Part shown: piece after piece, positions 1 to 7,500 of the stretch | Layout: every line of letters begins with the position of its first letter | Position numbering within the stretch: the first letter of the stretch is position 1 | DNA from: an uncultured Oscillibacter sp. | Lineage (GTDB): Bacteria > Bacillota > Clostridia > Oscillospirales > Oscillospiraceae | Direction of reading: 5' to 3' | DNA length: 41,450 nt | Assembly: GCA_910585385.1 (NCBI GenBank) | Contig: CAJUDV010000020.1 | Location: forward strand, 1-41,450 | The notes under the pieces: generated by a model | Seen by the model: only the letters and a program-made list of their open reading frames with translations | Told to the model about the DNA's origin: nothing | Databases searched by the model: none | Position numbers and translations under genes: made by a program

Positions 1-448
1 AGATGTCGGCGGCGTAGGTCACCTGGGGCAGGCCCAGCTTCTCGGCGATCTGGGGGCCCACCTGGGCGGTGTCGCCGTCAATGGCCTGGCGGCCGCACAT
101 GACCACGTCGTCCTTCTCCACGCCGATGGTGTCAATGGCGGCGGCCAGGATCTGGGAGGTGGCGTAGGTGTCGGACCCGCCGAACTCCCGGGCGGAGACC
201 AGAACAGCCTCGTCAGCGCCCATGGCCAGAGCCTCGCGGAGCATCCCGGCGGCGGGGGGCGGACCCATGGTGACCACAATGACCTTGCAACCGGTGGCGT
301 CCTTCATTTTCAGGGCGGCCTCCAGGGCGTTCATGTCGTCGGGATTGGTGATGGTCTGCATGGAAGCGCGGTTCAGGGTACCGTCGGGATTCACAGCGAC
401 CTTGCCGGAGGTATCGGGAACCTGCTTAATAGAAACAATGATCTTCAT
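1..448 (-). CDS. etfB: Electron transfer flavoprotein, beta subunit (partial, N-terminal part)
   Basis: The minus-strand frame starting at 448 gives about 149 residues beginning MKIIVSIKQVPDTSGKVAVN and runs off the window edge, so the C-terminal part (about 110 residues in a normal EtfB of about 260) is missing. EtfB binds AMP/FAD and, with EtfA, passes electrons between NADH, butyryl-CoA dehydrogenase and ferredoxin in the cytoplasm. The stretch VTMGPPPAAGMLREALAMGA and the later DVVMCGRQAIDGDTAQVGPQ are typical EtfB signatures. A ribosome site AGGAGG lies 8-9 nt before the ATG. It is the third gene of the hbd-bcd-etfB operon, 19 nt after bcd; etfA is expected next, outside the window. Identity is secure; whether this Etf is bifurcating cannot be judged from the fragment. 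Confidence 0.93.
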   Translation of the reverse strand, partial: MKIIVSIKQVPDTSGKVAVNPDGTLNRASMQTITNPDDMNALEAALKMKDATGCKVIVVTMGPPPAAGMLREALAMGADEAVLVSAREFGGSDTYATSQILAAAIDTIGVEKDDVVMCGRQAIDGDTAQVGPQIAEKLGLPQVTYAADI

Positions 449-467
449 TTTACCTTTACCTCCTATC

Positions 468-1610
468 TTATTTCACGCCCAGGTTGCTGGCGATAACCAT
501 GCGCTGGACTTCGGATGTACCCTCATAGATCTCGGTGATCTTGGCGTCGCGCATCATGCGCTCCACGGGATACTCACGGGTGTAGCCGTAGCCGCCGAAC
601 AGCTGAACGGCGCGGCGGGTGACGTCGGAAGCGGCCTCGGCGGCGAACAACTTCGCCATGGAGGCATCCATGGAGTAGGGCTCGTGGTTCTGCTTCTTCA
701 TGGCGGCGGCGTAGACTAAGTACTGGGCGGCCTGCATGCGGCAGTGCATATCGGCCAGCTGGAACTGGGTGTTCTGGAACTGGCTCAGGCGGCGGCCGAA
801 CTGAACGCGCTCCTGAGTGTACTTGACAGCCTCGTTGACAGCGCCTTCGCCCAGGCCCAGCGCCTGAGAGGCGATGCCGATACGGCCGCCGTCCAGGGTC
901 TGCATGGCGATCTTGAAGCCCTTGCCCTCTTTGCCCAGCAGGTTCTCCTTGGGAACGATGCAGTCCTCAAAGATCAGGTCGCAGGTGGAGGAGCCGCGGA
1001 TGCCCATCTTCTTCTCGTGCTTGCCGGTGGAGAAGCCGGGGAACTCCTTTTCCACGATGAAGGCGGAGATGCCGTGGTTGCCCTTGGACTTGTCGGTCAT
1101 GGCGAAGACCACGAAGGTATCGGCCACGTTGCCGTTGGTGATGAAGCACTTGGAGCCGTTGAGAACGTAGTGGTCGCCCTCCAGAACGGCGGTGGTCTGC
1201 TGGCCGGAGGCGTCGGTGCCGGCGTTGGGCTCGGTCAGGCCGAAGGCGCCGATCTTCTTACCGCTCAGCAGGTCGGGCAGATACTTGCGCTTTTGCTCCT
1301 CGGTGCCGTTCTCAAAGATGGGAGCGCAGCACAAAGAGGTGTGGGCAGACACGATGACCGCGGTGGTGCCGCAGACCTTGGCCAGCTCCTCCACGCACAT
1401 GGCATAGGAGAGAACGTCGCCGCCGGCGCCGCCGTACTCCTTGGGGAAGTAGATGCCCATCATTCCCAGTTTGGCCATCTTCTTGACGGTCTCCATGGGG
1501 AACTCCTCGGTCTCATCGACCTCCTCCGCCAGAGGCTTCACTTCGTTCTCGGCGAAGTCACGGTACATCTTGCGGAGCATCAGCTGCTCATTTGTCAGAT
1601 GAAAATCCAT
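468..1610 (-). CDS. bcd: Butyryl-CoA dehydrogenase (short-chain acyl-CoA dehydrogenase)
   Basis: A 380-residue acyl-CoA dehydrogenase of normal length that should reduce crotonyl-CoA to butyryl-CoA with electrons delivered by EtfAB. It opens MDFHLTNEQLMLRKMYRDFA. The middle region holds the FAD/substrate signature FGLTEPNAGTDASG, and the C-terminus has ITEIYEGTSEVQRMVI, in which the glutamate of YEGT (about residue 363) is the catalytic base of this family; the nearby LFGGYGYTREYPVERMMRDA is also typical. It sits between hbd and etfB on the same strand with 26 nt and 19 nt gaps, so co-transcription is expected. The neighbours point to butyryl-CoA rather than longer acyl-CoA as substrate; that specificity is inferred from context. 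Confidence 0.95.
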   Translation of the reverse strand: MDFHLTNEQLMLRKMYRDFAENEVKPLAEEVDETEEFPMETVKKMAKLGMMGIYFPKEYGGAGGDVLSYAMCVEELAKVCGTTAVIVSAHTSLCCAPIFENGTEEQKRKYLPDLLSGKKIGAFGLTEPNAGTDASGQQTTAVLEGDHYVLNGSKCFITNGNVADTFVVFAMTDKSKGNHGISAFIVEKEFPGFSTGKHEKKMGIRGSSTCDLIFEDCIVPKENLLGKEGKGFKIAMQTLDGGRIGIASQALGLGEGAVNEAVKYTQERVQFGRRLSQFQNTQFQLADMHCRMQAAQYLVYAAAMKKQNHEPYSMDASMAKLFAAEAASDVTRRAVQLFGGYGYTREYPVERMMRDAKITEIYEGTSEVQRMVIASNLGVK

Positions 1611-1636
1611 ACCTTATACTCCTTTCCAGTCCGGTG

Positions 1637-2473
1637 TTACTTGGAATAATCGTAGAAGCCCTTGCCGGACTTCTTGCCCAGCAGGCCGCCGCGGACCATC
1701 TTCTTCAGCAGCAGGGCGGGACGATACTTGGGATCGCCGGTCTCGCTGTAGAGGGTGTTCATGATGGCCAGGCAGACATCCAGACCAATGAAATCGCCCA
1801 GAGCCAAGGGGCCCATGGGATGATTGGCGCCCAGACGCATGGACTTATCAATATCCTCCACGGAGGCCACGCCGGTCTCCACCAGGCCGGCGGCCTCGTT
1901 GATCATGGGGATGAGAATCTTGTTCACCACAAAGCCGGGGGCCTCGGCCACTTCCACTGGGTCCTTGCCGATCTCCTGGGACAGCTTGTAGACAAAGTCA
2001 AAGGTCTCCTGGGTGGTGTTGGCGCCCCGGATGATCTCCACCAGCTTCATGCTGGGGACGGGATTGAAGAAGTGCATGCCGATGACGGGATGCTTGAGGC
2101 CGTTGCCCATCTCGGTGATGGACAAAGAGGAGGTGTTGGAGGCGAAGATGGCCTCGGGCTTGCACATGGCGTCCAGCTCATTGAGGAGCTCCTTCTTGGT
2201 GGCCATGTCCTCCTTGACGCACTCAATGATGAGGTCGGCGTCAGCGCAGGCGGCCTTCTCCTCCACCAGGACGTTGGCCATCAGGGCGTCGGCCGCGGCC
2301 TGCTCCATCTTGCCCTTCTCAACCCGCTTCTGGAGAGAGGCGGCCAGCTTGTCCTTGTGCTTCTGGGCGGAAGCGACGGAGCTGGCATACATCAGGGCGG
2401 TGTGGCCCTTCGCCGCGAAGACCTGGGCAATGCCGCTGCCCATGGTGCCAGCGCCAAAAATTGCTACCTTCAT
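1637..2473 (-). CDS. hbd: 3-hydroxybutyryl-CoA dehydrogenase
   Basis: A 278-residue NAD(P)-dependent enzyme that reduces acetoacetyl-CoA to 3-hydroxybutyryl-CoA (or the reverse). The N-terminus MKVAIFGAGTMGSGIAQVFA carries the GxGxxG nucleotide-binding loop; GMHFFNPVPSMKLVEIIRG contains the catalytic histidine and the NP motif; APGFVVNKILIPMINEA and NHPMGPLALGDFIGLD mark the C-terminal dimerisation domain. Length is normal. It is the first gene of the minus-strand operon hbd-bcd-etfB, with GGAGG 10 nt before the ATG. A sigma-A promoter at 2599-2627 and a Rex-type site at 2706-2723 lie upstream, suggesting redox control by NADH/NAD+. No thiolase or crotonase gene is in the window. Confidence 0.95.
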   Translation of the reverse strand: MKVAIFGAGTMGSGIAQVFAAKGHTALMYASSVASAQKHKDKLAASLQKRVEKGKMEQAAADALMANVLVEEKAACADADLIIECVKEDMATKKELLNELDAMCKPEAIFASNTSSLSITEMGNGLKHPVIGMHFFNPVPSMKLVEIIRGANTTQETFDFVYKLSQEIGKDPVEVAEAPGFVVNKILIPMINEAAGLVETGVASVEDIDKSMRLGANHPMGPLALGDFIGLDVCLAIMNTLYSETGDPKYRPALLLKKMVRGGLLGKKSGKGFYDYSK

Positions 2474-2598
2474 GTTTGTTCCTCCTGTTATTTTAATTTG
2501 TGCTTCGATTTTCTGTGGAGCGCGGGGGAGTTACTGAGTCCGTTCAGCCCGCGGAAAATCGCAGTAAACCCGCACTTTGCCAATTTACTGACAATGTT

Positions 2599-2627
2599 AT
2601 TATAGGGACCCTGGCCGCAATTATCAA
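2599..2627 (-). promoter_or_regulatory. Sigma-A promoter of the hbd-bcd-etfB operon
   Basis: On the minus strand TTGATA (2622-2627) is followed after exactly 17 nt by a perfect TATAAT (2599-2604). Transcription would start near 2592, leaving a leader of about 119 nt before hbd. Confidence 0.75.
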
Positions 2628-2705
2628 GTGGAAAATAAGGCTATTCCCACCCCTTTTCTGCTTTTTTACATTTCCCACAAATTACCCGTTGAATTTTATG
2701 CAATT

Positions 2706-2723
2706 TTGTTAATCGCTTAACAC
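2706..2723. promoter_or_regulatory. Candidate Rex operator
   Basis: TTGTTAATCGCTTAACAC matches the clostridial Rex consensus TTGTTAANNNNTTAACAA at all but the last fixed position. It lies 79 nt upstream of the hbd -35 element and 30 nt upstream of the trmB -35 element, inside the 389-nt intergenic region. Rex is a known NADH/NAD+ sensor of hbd/bcd/etf operons in Clostridia; its action here is inferred. Confidence 0.6.
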
Positions 2724-2752
2724 AATCCCTCCGCCTCATTGCGGAAAAGGCA

Positions 2753-2781
2753 TTTACACGCCCCATTTCCTGTGATACAAT
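2753..2781 (+). promoter_or_regulatory. Sigma-A promoter of trmB
   Basis: TTTACA (2753-2758), a 17-nt spacer, then TACAAT (2776-2781). The leader contains a small hairpin CTGTTTCAAACAG at 2808-2820. The gene starts at 2863. Confidence 0.6.
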
Positions 2782-2862
2782 GGCGGAGCGCACACAATAC
2801 CTAGCGTCTGTTTCAAACAGGCTCTAGTGTCATAATTCTAATCTCCCAGGAGGATTTCACAT

Positions 2863-3906
2863 ATGCGGATGCGGAAAAAGAAAAACCTGATCCCCCGGAT
2901 GGAGCGGTGCGGGGACCGCCTGATCCAAACCCCCTACGACCGCCGGGGCCATTGGCGGGAGCTGATGCCCCGGGCCCGGGAGCTCCGGCTGGAATTGGGC
3001 TGCGGCAAGGGCCGCTTTACCGCCGGGACGGCGGCCGCGGAGCCGGACGTGCTGTTCATCGCCGTGGAGCGGGTGCCGGACGCCATGGTGGTGGCTATGG
3101 AGCGGTGCGTGGAGGCGGGGCTCTCCAACGTCTATTTTATCGACGCCAACGCCAACCAGCTGCCCTTTTTCTTTGCCCCCGGCGAGGTGGACCGCATCTA
3201 CGTCAACTTCTGCGACCCCTGGCCCAGCGGCCGCCATGCCAAGCGCCGCCTGACCCACGGGAATTTTTTGAGGCTCTACCGCCAGGTATTAAAAGAGGGC
3301 GGCGAACTTCACTTTAAGACCGACAACCAGGGCCTTTTTGAGTTCTCCGTGGAGGAGATCCCCCAGTTCGGCTTTGCCCTGTCGGAAGTCACCCGGAACC
3401 TCCATGAACATGGCCCCGTAGGCGTTATGACCGATTACGAGGCCAAATTCCATGAGCTGGGCCAGCCTATCAACCGGCTGGTGGGCACCATGATCCCCTG
3501 GACAGAGACCTTTCCCACCGACATCCGGCGGGTGAGGGAGCGGTGGCTGGACGCCTTCACCGAGGGCGTCTCCGAGGCGGACCTGGGCAGACACGTGCTG
3601 GCGGAGGGAAACTATCTCTGGCACGCCTTCTCCTGGAAGCTGGTGCCCTGTCTGGAGGGAGAAGAGGCTAAAAAGGCCCTGGCGGAGGTGCCGGAGGAGG
3701 AATTCTACTTATTTTATAATGAGTATCCCCCCCAGGGAGCCTCCCGGGTGCGGCCCATCTCTAAGGCGGAGGCGCTTTCCATGCGCCCGCCGGAGACTCA
3801 CGCCGGAGCGGACTGGTATCTGGTGGACAAGGACTTTACCTGGACCTGCGCCCACACCCACGAGGCCCAGTGCGGCCCCTACTTCTGCCGTCCGGCGAAG
3901 ACCTGA
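2863..3906 (+). CDS. trmB: tRNA (guanine-N7)-methyltransferase TrmB fused to a C-terminal domain of unknown function
   Basis: A 347-residue protein, about 130 residues longer than usual TrmB (about 210-220). Residues 1 to about 220 are TrmB, which uses S-adenosylmethionine to methylate G46 of tRNA: LRLELGCGKGRFTAGTAA is the SAM-binding loop, and YVNFCDPWPSGRHAKRRLTH and LHFKTDNQGLFEFS are TrmB signatures. The remaining part (from about residue 235) contains YLWHAFSWKLVPCLEGEEA, DWYLVDKDFTWTCAHTHEA and a final CGPYFC; from memory it resembles the stand-alone family DUF4275, but this needs a search. The ATG at 2863 follows AGGAGG by 9 nt. A monocistronic unit with its own promoter and the terminator at 3928-3957. 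The methyltransferase part is secure, the tail is unassigned. Confidence 0.9.
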   Translation: MRMRKKKNLIPRMERCGDRLIQTPYDRRGHWRELMPRARELRLELGCGKGRFTAGTAAAEPDVLFIAVERVPDAMVVAMERCVEAGLSNVYFIDANANQLPFFFAPGEVDRIYVNFCDPWPSGRHAKRRLTHGNFLRLYRQVLKEGGELHFKTDNQGLFEFSVEEIPQFGFALSEVTRNLHEHGPVGVMTDYEAKFHELGQPINRLVGTMIPWTETFPTDIRRVRERWLDAFTEGVSEADLGRHVLAEGNYLWHAFSWKLVPCLEGEEAKKALAEVPEEEFYLFYNEYPPQGASRVRPISKAEALSMRPPETHAGADWYLVDKDFTWTCAHTHEAQCGPYFCRPAKT

Positions 3907-3927
3907 CAACTTCAAATCTCCATCCAG

Positions 3928-3957
3928 CGCCGCGCGGGCAATCGCGCGGCGTTTTTT
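3928..3957 (+). terminator. Intrinsic terminator of trmB
   Basis: Perfect 9-bp stem CGCCGCGCG / CGCGCGGCG with loop GGCAAT, followed by six T. Confidence 0.9.
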
Positions 3958-4009
3958 CCGCCCAACCGAAATCTGTTACGCTTCTGATTTTTTTGTTACC
4001 GTTTTGTGG

Positions 4010-4049
4010 TTGACATCTGTCTACCATTCTGTTATGGTATAGGTAGACA
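4010..4049 (+). promoter_or_regulatory. Promoter and nested operator of the blaI-like/M56 operon
   Basis: TTGACA (4010-4015), 17-nt spacer, TATGGT (4033-4038). Two nested inverted repeats cover it: outer TGTCTACC (4018-4025) / GGTAGACA (4042-4049), 16 nt apart, and inner TACCAT (4022-4027) / ATGGTA (4034-4039), 6 nt apart. Both overlap the spacer and -10, as expected for autorepression by the BlaI-type protein encoded just downstream. Confidence 0.7.
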
Positions 4050-4075
4050 ATCGTATACCAAAGGAGAGATGCCCT

Positions 4076-4453
4076 ATGAAGATCAACCTCTCGGACAGCG
4101 AGTGGAAGCTGATGAACTGCCTGTGGAGCCGCTGTCCCCAGACCATCACGGAGTTGACGGCGTCTTTGCGGGCGGACACCGGATGGAGCAAAAACACCGT
4201 CATTACCATGCTCTCCCGGCTGGAGGCCAAGGGGGCCGTCCGCCATGAGGAGGGAGAGCGGGCTAAGCGGTACTTCCCCGCCGTAGACCGGCGGGATGCC
4301 GCCCGGGCGGAGACGGAGAGCTTTTTAGGAAAGGTCTACGGCGGCAGCCTGGGGCTGATGATGAGCGCCATGGTGGAGAGCCGCCAGCTGACGGAATCAG
4401 ACATCGCGGAGCTCTCGGCGATTTTGGAACAGGCGGGGGGCGAGAAAAAATGA
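4076..4453 (+). CDS. BlaI/MecI/CopY-family transcriptional repressor
   Basis: A 125-residue winged-helix repressor of the usual BlaI length. INLSDSEWKLMNCLWSRCPQ and SKNTVITMLSRLEAKGAVRH correspond to the DNA-binding domain, and the C-terminal third (from about residue 75) to the dimerisation helices. In known systems such a repressor is cleaved or released when its membrane partner (BlaR1/MecR1, peptidase M56) is activated. The partner is the next gene, 64 nt downstream. The promoter at 4010-4038 is overlapped by a dyad, so autoregulation is likely. The ATG at 4076 follows AAGGAGAG. No beta-lactamase or PBP2a gene is nearby, so the regulated output is unknown and may be just this operon. Confidence 0.88.
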   Translation: MKINLSDSEWKLMNCLWSRCPQTITELTASLRADTGWSKNTVITMLSRLEAKGAVRHEEGERAKRYFPAVDRRDAARAETESFLGKVYGGSLGLMMSAMVESRQLTESDIAELSAILEQAGGEKK

Positions 4454-4517
4454 GAAAGGCTTTTCCCTTATTTACGGCCCGGCGGACGTCCCCGGCGACT
4501 GAACGGAGGAACCCATT

Positions 4518-7500
4518 ATGAAAGAGATTTTGATTACATCCTCGGTGCTCATCGCAGCGCTTTTGCTGTTGCGGCAGATGTTCCGAAAAACCATTTCCCG
4601 GCGGGCACAGTACGCCCTGTGGGCCCTGGTGCTGCTGCGGCTGCTGGTGCCCTTCAACCTGCCCGCTCTGGAGCACAACGTGCTGACAGCGGCGGAGCCG
4701 GTGACCCGGAATATGGAGTCCCTCTATCTCGCGCCCAATCGTGTCTACATCACGAGTCCCACCGGCGCGCCGTTCATCGCCACGGACTCCCCGCAGGTGG
4801 TGGTGGGCCCCGCCACACCGGACAATACCCTCACACATTCCGGTCAGGATGCCTTTCACACCCCGGTGGAGGCCGCCACCGTCTACCAGCAGCAAATCGC
4901 CCTGGAGGATCTCCTGCGCCCCGTCTGGTACGGCGGAATGGTCCTCACGGCAGTCTGGTTCCTCCTCTCCAACCTCCTCTTCTGGCAAAAGCTGCGCAGG
5001 CGCCGGACGCCCTATCCCGTGGAGAACCGCGCCCGCCGGGTGTACCTGGTGGAGTCGGGCCTGCCCTCCCCCTGCCTCTTCGGTCTGTTCCGCCCCGCCG
5101 TCTATCTGACCCCCGCCGCCATCTCCTCCCCCGAGACCCTGCGCCACGTGCTGGCCCATGAGGAGACCCACGCCCGCCATCTGGACCCGCTGTGGTCTCT
5201 CCTGCGGGCGGTGTGCCTGACGGTATACTGGTTCGACCCGCTGGTGTGGGCCGCCGCCCTCGCCAGTAAAAACGACTGCGAGCTGGCCTGCGACGAGGGG
5301 GCCGTCTTACGGCTGGGCGAGGGGGAGCGCATCCCCTATGGAAAAACGCTCCTCTCCCTGATCCCCGTGCGGCGGGGACCCTCCAATCCCCTGCTGTCCG
5401 CCACCACCATGACGGCGGGAAAGAAGCAGCTGAAAGAGCGGGTCACCCGCATCGCGGAGAACCGCCGCCACCTGGGCGCGGCGCTGTTCGCGGTGCTGGC
5501 CATCGCGGCGGTGGTCTGCGCCGCCACCTTCACCGGGGCGGCCTCCAAAGCGCCGGAGGAAACCGGCGGCGGCAAGGCCGACGGCCCCCTCACCGGCGAC
5601 GAGCTGCGGTATTTCAATGAGACGTTCTTCAACGGCGAGGGCTTCAACATCCGCAACCAGTTCCTCACCTCCACCTATGAACGGGCGGAGGACGTCGATC
5701 TCTTCCAGCTCTTCTACAACGGCACCGGCCTTCCGGCGGACACGGACGGGGCGGAGCGGCGGGCCGTGTGCCGGACCGGAGCCTTTGACGAGGACCCCGG
5801 CGTCGACCTGACCAAGTGCCCCGCCGCGGATATGAGCACCGTTCTGACGCAAAATGCCAATCTGCCCCTGTCCGCGACAAACCGGGTGGGGCTGGAGGAC
5901 TTCATCTACCTCCCGGACTATGACGCCTATTACCACTTCCACGGAGACACCAATTACTGGGGAGATGTAGACATCGTATCCGGAGAGCGGGAGGGAGATC
6001 TGCTCCGCCTCTACTATGAGGACACCTTCATCCCCGACGGCTGGAAGTGCGTCACATTGCGGGAGGCTCCAAACGGGGAGTATTGGTTCTCCTCCAACCT
6101 CCTCTGTGAGCGGCCCGCCGTCCCCACGGCCTACCCGGCGGGAGAGCCCTGGATGACCATCCCACTGGAGGACCTTACGCCCTATGAGCCCCAGGTGATG
6201 GAGGTGATGACGCCCCGCTCCGGCGACACGGCGGAGGTGCTGGACTCCTGGATGGTCTACGACCAGACCTTCCAGCTCTGCCGCGCCGCCGACGGCAGCT
6301 GCTACGCCGCCCTGGGAGAGGGACCGGAGCAAAAGCCCTTCCTCACCCTGCCGGAAAACGGCGCGGCCATGGAGGACTTCTACGACCTTCTGGGCCACTA
6401 CGGCGTGGTCATCACCTACCGTGCCCCGAAGGACGGCGAGTACTTCACCACCTTCAACGACTACTACACCGTGGACGGCAGCGGCGCGCCCTGCCTGCTG
6501 GCCCGGGCCTACGGCGAGTCCGTAATCAAAACAGACCTGGACGGCGACGGGATATGGGAGCTGGCCTCCGCCGGCATCCACGACGTCCAGATCTTCTTCC
6601 AGCGGGACGGGCAGCTGTACGAGGCCGACGTCCTCCCCCTGCTGGCAGAGCGGTGGAGGGACCCCGTCTCCTTCTATCCCACCTACTGGGACAAATACGG
6701 ACGGTCCCTGTATCTCAACGCCGAAGTTCCCTTCCCGGACGCGGTTTTACCAGCGGAGTTCGGCGGCGGCCAGGCCACCGGCACCGCCGTGCGGCAGGTG
6801 TACTTTGACGGGGAGAACCTGCGGCTCTACCGGGACGACAACCAGCCCGTGACAGACCACGTGATGGAGGGCGTTCAGGCCCCGGAGGACGTGCTGGAAG
6901 CCGCCAGGACCGAGGTCCACAACCGGTACGAGTACGCCCGGACCCACACCGGCGTCACCGGAGGGGACGGAGAGATGTGGGACACCCCGGCGGAGTACGA
7001 CGACTGGCGGCTGGAGATCACAGGCGGCCCCTGGACCGAGACGCTGGGCGGACAGACCTTTGAGATCTGGAACATCAACTACGAGTTTCACACCACCACG
7101 CCGGAGCGGGTCATCCTGGCGGGGGGCAGCTACCTGACGGAGGACGCATGGCACTGCAACACCTACCCGGGGTGCACCTACCTCTACTTTCAGCTGATGG
7201 AGGACGGCTCCCGGCGTTACCTCTACTCCGCCATGGAGAATGACTGCGCCCCCGGCACGGAGATGTTCCGCACTGACATGGCCTACACCCTGGACGGGAT
7301 GGGCATCGTACCCCTGTCGGACCTGGAGGGAGAGGTGTTGGCGGACATGATCCTGATGAACGAGGCTTCCTTCCTCAACAACATGGCGGAGCGGGAGGAC
7401 GGCGAGATTGTCATCGACCGTCTGCGAAGCTATCTCATCTCCACCTACGGCAGTGCGCTGGACGGCCTCATTGAGATCAACATCGCCTTTTCCGGCAGCA

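Noticed and set aside
744..1649. Long open frame on the plus strand opposite bcd
   Set aside because: Leu/Gly/Ala-rich shadow caused by high GC; bcd on the other strand has clear motifs and a ribosome site.
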